This document shows, in pieces, positions 1-7,462 of a stretch of DNA of 7,594 nucleotides. Below the pieces are notes generated by a model. The model ran no database searches and was not told the origin of the DNA. It was given only the letters and a program-made list of their open reading frames with translations. The DNA lies in contig CAZJPV010000076.1 in the NCBI GenBank assembly GCA_964547985.1, positions 1 through 7,594 on the forward strand. The letters run 5' to 3'. Numbering within the stretch: the stretch's first letter is position 1; every line of letters begins with the position of its first letter. The translations under genes were made by a program, and so were the position numbers. Source of the stretch: JAPLJU01 sp964547985. Lineage in GTDB: Bacteria; Desulfobacterota; Syntrophia; Syntrophales; UBA2192.

Positions 1-108
1 GCCCACCGCGTAGTACTGACCGCTAACCTTGATGTCAACGGCGGAGGCGGGCGCACTGAGGGCAACCACGATTCCGAGCACAAACAATGCGAGTAGAATC
101 TTTCTCAT
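1..108 (-). CDS. Secreted outer-membrane, porin-like protein (N-terminal fragment)
   Basis: Only the first 36 codons are in the window; the gene runs off the left edge. Translation on the minus strand begins MRKILLALFVLGIVVALS, a classic signal peptide: a positively charged start, then a long hydrophobic core, then a small-residue cleavage site (APASA, about residues 19-23). The mature part starts VDIKVSGQYYAVG, which resembles the first beta-strand of porin-like outer-membrane proteins of Desulfobacterota. The ATG is preceded by a strong Shine-Dalgarno (CAGGAGGAG on the minus strand, 112-120), which fixes the start. It is transcribed divergently from acs. The signal peptide and start are seen directly. 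The porin assignment rests on 13 mature residues and is tentative; another periplasmic or outer-membrane protein is possible. Confidence 0.7.
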   Translation of the reverse strand, partial: MRKILLALFVLGIVVALSAPASAVDIKVSGQYYAVG

Positions 109-140
109 TTTCTCCTCCTGAATATTTTTTTGTTTTTTCC

Positions 141-163
141 GGATATCCCCTTAAGGGATATCC
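141..163. repeat. Inverted repeat in the leader of the porin-like gene
   Basis: GGATATCCC (141-149) and GGGATATCC (155-163) form a perfect 9-bp inverted repeat around a 5-base spacer. The centre is itself nearly palindromic (CCCTTAAGGG, 148-157). It lies 33-55 bases upstream of the leftward start codon, so in that mRNA it would be a 5' UTR hairpin, or at DNA level an operator. No T-tract follows it on the plus strand. On the minus strand it is followed by an A-rich run, so it is not a standard intrinsic terminator in either direction. Confidence 0.6.
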
Positions 164-173
164 CTCCTTTCAA

Positions 174-196
174 CATGCGGCCTCAACTACCGCATG
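174..196. repeat. Short perfect hairpin
   Basis: CATGCGG (174-180) pairs with CCGCATG (190-196) across a 9-base loop. It lies just upstream of the 141-163 inverted repeat, within the predicted untranslated leader of the leftward gene. The function is unknown. Together the two structures could protect the mRNA 5' end or bind a regulator. Confidence 0.45.
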
Positions 197-304
197 CCCC
201 GGGCCTGGAGGATTTTTCCGCCAGCCTGGGACCTCGATTTTTTTTAAGCCATCACCCCCCTTCTCGTCATCGGGGCAAACCGCCCCCTTTAAAAATTCGG
301 GCCA

Positions 305-334
305 ATAATTAACATCGCGTCGTTGCCCTGTCAA
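305..334 (-). promoter_or_regulatory. Candidate sigma70-type promoter for the leftward porin-like gene
   Basis: Read on the minus strand, a perfect -35 hexamer TTGACA (complement of 329-334) is followed after 18 bases by AATTAT (complement of 305-310), a 4/6 match to the -10 consensus. Transcription would start near position 298 and give a leader of about 190 nt containing the two inverted repeats. The -35 is good, but the -10 is mediocre and the spacer is 1 base long, so this is a candidate only. Confidence 0.35.
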
Positions 335-679
335 GCTTTTTCTGCCCGTCTCAAATCCCGTGAGGTCACTCGTGTCAAGGGGTTCAATGCAGAAGAAAAT
401 ACAGCGTGATACCGATATCTTGCCCCCCTTGACCGTGACACGACCCTGGTGTGAGCAAGGACCATACCACGAGAGAGGGATTTCCCCGATGAAAACTACT
501 AACTTTTTGATTCAATTAGTATTTTAATGGTTTCTGGATATGAATTATCGTGCCATGCGGGCCCTGCGGAAGCCTGTGAGTGTGTTTAAAATGCAACAGT
601 TCTCCGGGACGGTTGGCTTTTTTACCACGGCTTTTCCCCTGTTGGTCTGCACACCGGCCGCCACCCCTGCCAGGAGCCA

Positions 680-692
680 TTCAAGATTTGAA
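680..692. promoter_or_regulatory. Small dyad upstream of the acs promoter (possible operator)
   Basis: TTCAA (680-684) and TTGAA (688-692) form a 5-bp dyad with a 3-base spacer. Its centre is about 24 bases upstream of the -35 hexamer, near -59 relative to the expected transcription start, which is a common position for an activator site. The dyad is short and could be chance in this AT-rich stretch. I do not recognise a specific regulator. Confidence 0.25.
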
Positions 693-709
693 AACAAATA
701 AATTTTCAC

Positions 710-738
710 TTGACATGATAAGGAGGCTAATTTATACT
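710..738 (+). promoter_or_regulatory. Strong sigma70-type promoter reading toward acs
   Basis: A perfect TTGACA -35 hexamer (710-715), an ideal 17-base spacer and TATACT (733-738, 5/6 of the -10 consensus) make this the best promoter in the window. The bases just upstream (about 685-709) are A/T-rich, like an UP element. Transcription would start near 745, about 300 nt before the acs start codon, with no gene between. It probably serves acs and may extend into etfBA. A second, much weaker candidate (TTGACT 973-978, AGGAAT 996-1001) lies closer to acs. Confidence 0.7.
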
Positions 739-750
739 CCCTCGACTTTT

Positions 751-905
751 ACGGAACCCTCCGTTTCAAGAGCCGGAATTCAGGTTCTAACTTACGATTT
801 ATAAAGTGAATTTGAATTGTCCTGGGGCTCTCGCTCAAGCGGTCATCTTTGATTTCGCTTTGATAAAAAAAGTCGGATGCAAAACGGGTCCTGATGAGGG
901 GACCC
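751..905 (+). other. Structured part of the acs mRNA leader
   Basis: Two clear hairpins sit in the predicted 5' leader. ACGGA/TCCGT (751-755 and 760-764, 4-base loop) is almost at the mRNA 5' end. GGGTCC/GGACCC (886-891 and 900-905, 8-base loop) lies further down. Beyond them, the octamer TTCCTGCG occurs twice (918-925 and 944-951). Neither hairpin is followed by a U-tract, so there is no obvious attenuator, and I do not recognise a known riboswitch family. Confidence 0.35.
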
Positions 906-1048
906 CGCTGTCATCGCTTCCTGCGGCAACCGGGGGAGTGAAATTCCTGCGAACGGCACGGGAGAAGCCTTCTTGACTTCACGGGGCTCGAGACAAGGAA
1001 TGTTCTCCCTTTGAAAGATAAAGCAGAAACTATGGAGGTGGAGAGAAG

Positions 1049-3013
<1,965 letters not shown>

Positions 3014-3016
<3 letters not shown>

Positions 3017-3062
3017 GCATCAGGCGTCTACCTGACGCCTCATGCCTAACGCCCAATGCCCA
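3014..3062. repeat. Inverted heptanucleotide repeat cluster and hairpin overlapping the acs stop
   Basis: The 3' end of acs runs into 7-base units. TAGGCAT (3014-3020) and CAGGCGT (3021-3027) are in one orientation. After a short loop, ACGCCTC, ATGCCTA, ACGCCCA and ATGCCCA (3035-3062) follow tandemly in the other. The inverted parts fold into a hairpin: 5 bp (3016-3020 with 3042-3046), one mismatch, then 7 bp (3022-3028 with 3034-3040) around a 5-base loop. The acs stop codon TAG is the first three bases of the cluster. No U-tract follows, so it is not a standard terminator. It may stabilise the acs mRNA 3' end or be a dispersed genomic repeat. Confidence 0.65.
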
Positions 3063-3085
3063 AAAAGAATAAAACAAGTGGATGT

Positions 3086-3125
3086 GTGAACCGCTGATCG
3101 GCTGCCCGGCAGCCCGGCGGTTCAC
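3086..3125. repeat. Long two-part hairpin before the etfB ribosome binding site
   Basis: GTGAACCGC (3086-3094) pairs perfectly with GCGGTTCAC (3117-3125). Inside, GGCTGC (3100-3105) pairs with GCAGCC (3109-3114) around a 3-base loop, with a small internal bulge between the two stems. The structure ends 7 bases before the etfB Shine-Dalgarno. There is no U-tract, so it is unlikely to terminate. It could be a 5' stabiliser or processing site that separates etfBA message from acs message. Confidence 0.6.
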
Positions 3126-3132
3126 GTCCGAG

Positions 3133-3148
3133 AAAGGAGGCAGATGTG
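3133..3148 (+). promoter_or_regulatory. etfB ribosome binding site with GTG start overlapping an ATG-TGA
   Basis: AAAGGAGG (3133-3140) is a near-perfect Shine-Dalgarno. The in-frame start is GTG (3146-3148), 5 bases downstream. An ATG (3144-3146) overlaps it by one base but is followed at once by an in-frame TGA (3147-3149), so it cannot start EtfB. The GTG gives the conserved N-terminus MNIIACVKQVPDTE. Confidence 0.85.
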
Positions 3149-3916
3149 AACATCATCGCATGTGTGAAGCAGGTTCCGGACACGGAAACCCTGATCAAGG
3201 TCAAACCCGACGGATCCGGTATTATTGAGGACGGGATCAAGTGGGTTATGAATCCCTATGACGAATACGGCGTGGAAGAGGCGCTCCGGCTGAAGGAAAA
3301 ACATGGCGGAGACGTGACGATTGTTACCATCGGCCCGGCCCGGGTCATGGAGACCATCCGGACGGCCCTGGCCATGGGCGCCGAGAAGGGGGTCCACATC
3401 GACGACCCCTCGCTGAACAGTGCCGATGCCTACACGACGGCCACGGCGCTTGCGGCCGCCATCAAGGCGCTGCCTCATGACATCATCTTCTGCGGCCAGA
3501 GGGCCGTTGACGACGACTCCGGTCAGGTCGGTTCCATCCTGGCCGAACTCCTGGGGCTCCCCCAGGTGACGCTGACGACGAAGCTCGAGATCGCCGACAA
3601 GAAGGCGAAGGCCTCGAAGGCGATCGAAGGCGCGACCGTCACGATCGAGATGAACCTCCCCTGCGTGATCACCGCCCAGAAGGGGTTGAACGAGCCCCGC
3701 TACGCGTCCCTGCCCGGGATCATGAAGGCCAAGAAGAAACCTGTGGACGTGAAGAACGCCGCCGCGCTCGGAATTACCGCCGACCCGAAGGCGAAGGTCG
3801 CGAAGACCATCCCCCCGCCCGCGAGAGCGCCCGGAAAGATCATCGAAGGCGATGATCCGGCCCTGAAGGCCCAGACGCTGGTCAAGCTGCTGAGGGAAGA
3901 AGCGAAAGTCATCTAA
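3146..3916 (+). CDS. etfB: Electron transfer flavoprotein subunit beta (EtfB)
   Basis: This is the small subunit of the cytoplasmic EtfAB heterodimer, which carries electrons from acyl-CoA dehydrogenases to the membrane. The 256-residue length is normal. Visible family features are the N-terminal MNIIACVKQVPDTE, the MNPYDEYGVEEALRLKE segment (35-51), the nucleotide-binding loop GQRAVDDDSGQVG (117-129), the conserved IEMNLPCVITA strand (167-177) and the recognition loop GLNEPRYASLPGIMKAKKK (180-198). Leu189 in that loop corresponds to Leu195 of human ETF-beta, which docks into partner dehydrogenases. The GTG start is discussed at 3133-3148. It is followed 26 bases later by etfA and then by emo, so the partner oxidoreductase is encoded alongside. 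I cannot tell from sequence alone whether the ETF bifurcates. The EMO neighbour argues for a plain acyl-CoA-to-quinone route. Confidence 0.96.
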   Translation: MNIIACVKQVPDTETLIKVKPDGSGIIEDGIKWVMNPYDEYGVEEALRLKEKHGGDVTIVTIGPARVMETIRTALAMGAEKGVHIDDPSLNSADAYTTATALAAAIKALPHDIIFCGQRAVDDDSGQVGSILAELLGLPQVTLTTKLEIADKKAKASKAIEGATVTIEMNLPCVITAQKGLNEPRYASLPGIMKAKKKPVDVKNAAALGITADPKAKVAKTIPPPARAPGKIIEGDDPALKAQTLVKLLREEAKVI

Positions 3917-3942
3917 GCAAAAAGGATCGGAGGTAAAGAACG

Positions 3943-4920
3943 ATGGCAAAAGGTGTATGGATAGTAGCAGAGTTGAGAGATGGGGCTTACCGCAAGGTGA
4001 GCTTTGAGATAGCCAGCGCGGCAAGGAAACTCGCCGACCAGCTCGGCGAGGAGGTCTGCGCGGTGGTCTGCGGATCGGGCGTGGAAGGCAAGGCGGCCGA
4101 ACTCGGCAAGTACGGTGTGGACAAGGCTTATGTCGCCGACAACCCGGCCCTGGAGCCCTACACGACGGACGCCCACGCGACGGCCGTGGCCAAGATCGTC
4201 AAGGAAAAAGATCCGGCGATCCTGCTGCTCGCCGCGTCGGTCCAGGGCAAGGATCTTTCCTCCCGGCTCGCGGGCAAGCTCGCCACGGGGCTGGCGACGG
4301 ACTGCACGGCCCTCAGGATCGACGGCGGAAAGCTCGTGGCCATCAGGCCCATGTACGCCGGCAAGTGCTTCGGGGAGGTCATGACGAGTTCATTCCCCCA
4401 GATGGCGACCCTGCGCCCCAATGTCTTCGCGATCGCGGAGAATGCGAAGGCCGGCGCCGTCGAGAAGTATGATCCGGCTCTCGATCCCGCCCAGCTGAAG
4501 ACAAAAGTGGCCGACCTCCAGAAGGACGTCAGCGGAAAGATCGAGCTGACGGAGGCCAATATCATCGTCTCCGGCGGCCGCGGCATGAAGGGCCCCGAGA
4601 ATTACAACATCCTCGAGGATCTCGCGAAGGTTCTCCACGCCGCCGTGGGCGCATCCCGCGCGGCCGTGGATGCCGGTTGGAGACCCCAGACCGACCAGGT
4701 GGGACAGACGGGCAAGACCGTTTCCCCCAACCTCTACATCGCCTGCGGCATCTCCGGCGCGATCCAGCATCTGGCCGGGATGAGCTCTTCGAAGTTCATC
4801 GTCGCGATCAACAAGGATCCCGAAGCCCCCATCTTCCAGAGGGCGGATTACGGCATCGTTGACGACCTCTTCAAGATCGTTCCGGAAGTGACCGCCGCGG
4901 CCAAGAAGCTGCTCGCGTAA
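3943..4920 (+). CDS. etfA: Electron transfer flavoprotein subunit alpha (EtfA)
   Basis: This is the FAD-carrying subunit of EtfAB. At 325 residues it has the normal length. The N-terminal ETF domain (about 1-190) is followed by the C-terminal FAD domain. FAD-binding elements occur in order: SGGRGM (210-215), VGASRAAVDAGW (235-246), QVGQTGKTVSP (252-262) and the ETF-alpha signature starting LYIACGISGAIQH (264-276), followed by FIVAINKD. Ser238, Arg239, Thr256 and His276 match human ETF-alpha Ser248, Arg249, Thr266 and His286, so the flavin site looks intact. The ATG at 3943 has GGAGGT (3929-3934) 8 bases upstream. The 26-base gap after etfB indicates cotranscription. A hairpin directly after the stop may reduce read-through into emo. 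Clusters of Cys that would suggest an added ferredoxin domain are absent. Confidence 0.97.
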   Translation: MAKGVWIVAELRDGAYRKVSFEIASAARKLADQLGEEVCAVVCGSGVEGKAAELGKYGVDKAYVADNPALEPYTTDAHATAVAKIVKEKDPAILLLAASVQGKDLSSRLAGKLATGLATDCTALRIDGGKLVAIRPMYAGKCFGEVMTSSFPQMATLRPNVFAIAENAKAGAVEKYDPALDPAQLKTKVADLQKDVSGKIELTEANIIVSGGRGMKGPENYNILEDLAKVLHAAVGASRAAVDAGWRPQTDQVGQTGKTVSPNLYIACGISGAIQHLAGMSSSKFIVAINKDPEAPIFQRADYGIVDDLFKIVPEVTAAAKKLLA

Positions 4921-4933
4921 ATCAAAAGCATTT

Positions 4934-4967
4934 GAATCGGGGACGAACGCAAATTCGTCCCCGATTT
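4934..4967 (+). terminator. 13-bp hairpin after etfA: weak terminator or REP-like element
   Basis: AATCGGGGACGAA (4935-4947) pairs perfectly with TTCGTCCCCGATT (4954-4966) across a 6-base loop, and a G-U pair extends the stem. It begins 14 bases after the etfA stop. Only three T residues follow before CCC, so as an intrinsic terminator it is weak; attenuation or 3'-end protection of the etfBA message is more likely. The GGGGAC...GTCCCC arms also resemble dispersed REP-type palindromes that I recall from Desulfobacterota genomes. That alternative cannot be settled from one copy. Confidence 0.55.
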
Positions 4968-5024
4968 CCCATCAACATATTCTTCCCGGGCGGGCTGTTC
5001 AGCGCCGTCGCCGGGGCTTCGTCC

Positions 5025-5081
5025 GACCCGAAGGTCCAACGGGTCTTCCGGGGGATCATCGGAAGAGGGCAGGCGGCAGGC
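5025..5081. other. Minor hairpin and direct repeat in the etfA-emo gap
   Basis: In the 200-base gap between etfA and emo, GACCCG (5025-5030) can pair with CGGGTC (5040-5045) over a 9-base loop. GGCAGGC is repeated directly twice (5068-5081). I see no convincing promoter here, so emo is probably expressed by read-through from upstream. Confidence 0.3.
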
Positions 5082-5120
5082 GGAGCGGCCGCAGTTATTT
5101 AAAAATGGAATGGAGGAGTT

Positions 5121-7190
5121 ATGCAACCTGTCGACCTTACTACGGGGCATGAGACGAGAGAGGTTTTCTGGAACACGGTCAACTATCAGATCCCGCTCGA
5201 TATCTTTGCCCTCCTATCGCTTGCGATCTTCGGCTACGGTCTTTACAAGCGCTACCAGCTATGGATGGCCGTGGGCAAACCGGAGCTCCGCAAGGACAAC
5301 CTCGGCGAGAGGATCAAGATCCTCTTTAAGAACAGTATTCTTCAGCTTTCCGTCTGGCGCGACGCCTACCCCGGGATCATGCACGCCCTTATCTTCTATG
5401 CCTTCTTCATCCTGATCTGGGGTGCCGCCGTTGACGCGTTTTCTTTCTATTCGGGTCTTCACCTGACGGGCAAGGGTTACCTCGGATTTTCATTCATCAT
5501 GGACCTCTTCGGCCTCTTCGCCATGATCGGTATTATCCTGGCCGTGGATCGAAGGTACATCCGCAAGCCCGACCGGCTGGGCTACAAGGGGGAGATGGAC
5601 AACCGGCCCGACGACGCGATCGTGCTGGCCCTCATCTTCCTCATCATGGTGACGGGTTTCATCGTCGAGGGCCTCAGAATCGTGGGGACGGGCGTACCCC
5701 CCTTCGAGAAGTGGGCCTTCGTCGGTTTCTTCACGGCCCAGTTCTTTATCGGCATGAACCCGGACGGCATCCTGCTCTGGCACAAGCTCACGTGGTGGTT
5801 CCACGCCTTCCTCGCCATGGGGTTCATCGCCTACATCCCCTGGTCCAGGCTGCTCCACATGGTGACCGTGCCCGCCAACCAGCTCATGAAGACGCTCAAA
5901 CCCGCCGGCGCCCTCGAGCCGATCCGGGATTTCGAGACGGCGGAAAGCTTCGGCGTGGGGAAGCTCGATGAGTTCACCTGGAAGCAGATATTCGACTCCG
6001 ACGCCTGCACGCGCTGCGGCAGGTGCCAGGACGGCTGCCCGGCTTATCTGACGGGCAAGCACCTCTCCCCGAAGAAGCTGGTCCAGGACATCAAGGACCA
6101 CTGGCTCGCGAGGGCGCCCGTCGTGCTCGCCGCCACGAAAGCGGCGGGATCGGGAGGGACGCCGCAGATCCCCGAGCCTGAAAAATCCCTCATCAATGAC
6201 GCGGTAGGCGTCGAGTCCGTCTGGGACTGCACCAACTGCATGTACTGCATGGAGCACTGCCCGGTGTTCATCGAGCACGTGCCCAAGATCGTCGACATGA
6301 GGCGCTACAAGGTCCTCATGGAGGCCGATTTCGCCCCCGAGCTCCAGCTGAGCTTCAGGAACATGGAAAACAACTCCAATCCCTGGGGCATCGGCGCCCA
6401 CTCGAGGGGCGACTGGGCGAAGCCCCTGGGCGTCAAGACCATGGCCGAGGACCCGAAGGCGGAGTACCTCTGGTACGTGGGATGCTCCGGGTCCTTCGAC
6501 GACCGCGGCAAGAAGGTGTCGGAGGCCCTGGCGAAGATTCTCAAGGCGGCGGGCGTGAGTTTCGCCATCCTCGGGACCGAGGAGAGCTGCTGCGGGGATT
6601 CCGCCATGAGGGGCGGCAACGAATACCTCTACCAGGCCCTGGCCCAGGCGAACATCGAGGTCATGAAAGGCTACGGGGTGAAGAAGATCTTCACCGCCTG
6701 CCCGCACGGCTACAACTGCCTCAAGAAGGACTACGCCCAGCTCGGCGGCGAGTTCGAGGTCTACCATCACTCCGAGATCCTGGCGGACCTCATCGCCAAA
6801 GGGAAGATCACGCTGAAGAAGCCCGTCGAGGGCGTCTTCACCTACCATGACTCCTGCTTCCTCGGGCGCTACAACAATCTCTACGATCAGCCGAGAAAGT
6901 GCCTCACCTCCATCCCGGGGCTCAAGTTCGTGGAGATGGAGAAGAGGCTCGACAAGGGCTTCTGCTGCGGAGCCGGCGGCGCCAGGATGTGGATGGAAGA
7001 GCACGGCGATCGGATCAACAACGCCCGGACCGACCAGGCCATCGCCACGGGTGCCGACCGGATCGCCGTGGGCTGCCCCTTCTGCCTGACCATGATGAGC
7101 GACGGGATCAAGGACCGGAACATGGAGGAAAAGATGGCCGCCCGGGACATCGCCGAGCTCGTCTGGGAATCAATGGATCTGAAGGAGTAA
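5121..7190 (+). CDS. emo: EtfAB:(methyl)menaquinone oxidoreductase, EMO (membrane NarI-like heme b / CCG-domain Fe-S protein)
   Basis: This 689-residue inner-membrane protein is predicted to accept electrons from EtfAB and reduce (methyl)menaquinone. It starts with five clear hydrophobic segments (about 24-43, 84-105, 122-142, 166-184, 222-242), NarI-like. His88, His221, His228 and His246 in or near them are plausible ligands for two hemes b. Two ferredoxin-type motifs follow, CxxCxxCxxxCP at Cys296/299/302/306 and Cys370/373/376/380. Two CCG domains come last: Cys455, Cys490-491, Cys527, and Cys579, Cys615-616, Cys652, Cys655. The second has all five ligands for an HdrB-type noncubane cluster; the first has Gly530 where the fifth Cys is expected. 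The ATG has GGAGGAG (5112-5118). Automated annotation would probably say (Fe-S)-binding protein or heterodisulfide-reductase-related. Adjacency to etfBA separates it from HdrD or glycolate oxidase subunits. The symbol follows the literature abbreviation. Confidence 0.92.
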   Translation: MQPVDLTTGHETREVFWNTVNYQIPLDIFALLSLAIFGYGLYKRYQLWMAVGKPELRKDNLGERIKILFKNSILQLSVWRDAYPGIMHALIFYAFFILIWGAAVDAFSFYSGLHLTGKGYLGFSFIMDLFGLFAMIGIILAVDRRYIRKPDRLGYKGEMDNRPDDAIVLALIFLIMVTGFIVEGLRIVGTGVPPFEKWAFVGFFTAQFFIGMNPDGILLWHKLTWWFHAFLAMGFIAYIPWSRLLHMVTVPANQLMKTLKPAGALEPIRDFETAESFGVGKLDEFTWKQIFDSDACTRCGRCQDGCPAYLTGKHLSPKKLVQDIKDHWLARAPVVLAATKAAGSGGTPQIPEPEKSLINDAVGVESVWDCTNCMYCMEHCPVFIEHVPKIVDMRRYKVLMEADFAPELQLSFRNMENNSNPWGIGAHSRGDWAKPLGVKTMAEDPKAEYLWYVGCSGSFDDRGKKVSEALAKILKAAGVSFAILGTEESCCGDSAMRGGNEYLYQALAQANIEVMKGYGVKKIFTACPHGYNCLKKDYAQLGGEFEVYHHSEILADLIAKGKITLKKPVEGVFTYHDSCFLGRYNNLYDQPRKCLTSIPGLKFVEMEKRLDKGFCCGAGGARMWMEEHGDRINNARTDQAIATGADRIAVGCPFCLTMMSDGIKDRNMEEKMAARDIAELVWESMDLKE

Positions 7191-7241
7191 CCCGCAATAG
7201 TCATTCTCGCGGTGAATTCTGATAAAAATTAAATAGTTGTG

Positions 7242-7277
7242 AAAAATCCCCGGCTTTAGCAAGTCGGGGATTTTTTT
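7242..7277. terminator. Bidirectional intrinsic terminator after emo
   Basis: The arms at 7242-7256 and 7261-7275 form a 15-bp stem (one G-U pair) with the tetraloop TAGC. The core is ATCCCCG/CGGGGAT. A run of seven T (7271-7277) follows on the plus strand, and the matching A-run at 7242-7246 gives a U-tract on the minus strand. It lies about 50 bases after the emo stop and should end the acs/etf/emo transcript. Confidence 0.92.
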
Positions 7278-7462
7278 ATAAAAAAGCTTTCTTTCTCTGC
7301 AAAAATTTTATATATTTTCGAAAAGTTCACAAGATAAGGGGGTGATGAGGAGACTCAAGGGAAAAAGCGACGACCGTTCATATCGAGCCAAATAGTTCAG
7401 AAATCAAACATCTTATCTTTATCTGTTCAGGTAACGAAAGTTTCTGTTAAAGGAGGGGTTAT
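7278..7462 (+). promoter_or_regulatory. AT-rich leader of the FadL-like gene, promoter not resolved
   Basis: Because of the terminator just upstream, the next gene needs its own promoter here. TATATT (7311-7316) is a fair -10 hexamer inside an AT-rich stretch, but the bases 17 upstream (TTTCTT) are a poor -35. A 16-codon open frame (7345-7395) has a Shine-Dalgarno-like AAGGGGG in front. It is most likely chance but could be a leader peptide. Confidence 0.25.

Larger units (their letters stand above)
109..1048. other. 940-base divergent intergenic region without a convincing gene
   Basis: This stretch separates the leftward porin-like gene from acs. Short open frames exist (for example 87-308 and 580-804 on the plus strand), but they show no family resemblance, have Pro/Ser/Phe-rich composition and lack good ribosome binding sites. 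It contains an inverted repeat at 141-163, a hairpin at 174-196, a candidate leftward promoter at 305-334, a small dyad at 680-692, a near-consensus rightward promoter at 710-738 and a roughly 300-nt acs leader. Base composition is patchy, with AT-rich blocks around 490-550 and 685-740 and a GC-rich block around 885-960. I saw no tRNA, transposase remnant or recognisable riboswitch. Confidence 0.7.

Noticed and set aside
540..555. TGGCACG on the minus strand, a perfect -24 element of a sigma54 promoter
   Set aside because: The -12 position reads TTCAT and lacks the near-invariant GC, so a sigma54 promoter is unlikely.
580..804. 74-codon plus-strand open frame in the intergenic region
   Set aside because: It spans the near-consensus promoter at 710-738, has no convincing ribosome binding site and has no recognisable sequence features.
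890..912. CTGATGAG next to a GC stem, reminiscent of a hammerhead ribozyme core
   Set aside because: The required GAAA after stem II is missing, and no flanking stems I and III with a cleavage site could be drawn.
925..965. GTGAAATTCC followed by ACGGCACGGG, loosely like part of a cobalamin riboswitch or a group II intron segment
   Set aside because: The conserved B12-box (CCCGCxACTG type) is absent and the surrounding stems do not form. No intron domain V or reverse transcriptase is present. A covariance-model search would settle it.
3122..4024. 300-codon open frame on the minus strand antisense to etfB
   Set aside because: EtfB on the plus strand is unambiguous. The antisense product is Arg/Gly/Leu-rich with no family resemblance.
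5490..7004. 504-codon open frame on the minus strand, antisense to emo
   Set aside because: It reads through the exact codon-biased region of a gene with complete cysteine motifs and membrane segments. Its translation is low-complexity and rich in Gly, Val, Glu, His and Leu, with no recognisable domain. It is an artefact of GC-rich codon use on the other strand.
5121..7190. Calling the 689-residue protein HdrD, glycolate oxidase GlcF or a LutA-type lactate oxidase subunit
   Set aside because: Those proteins share CCG domains but lack this NarI-like N-terminus, apart from split HdrDE systems. Fusion of the heme b domain with Fe-S domains beside etfBA fits EMO better.
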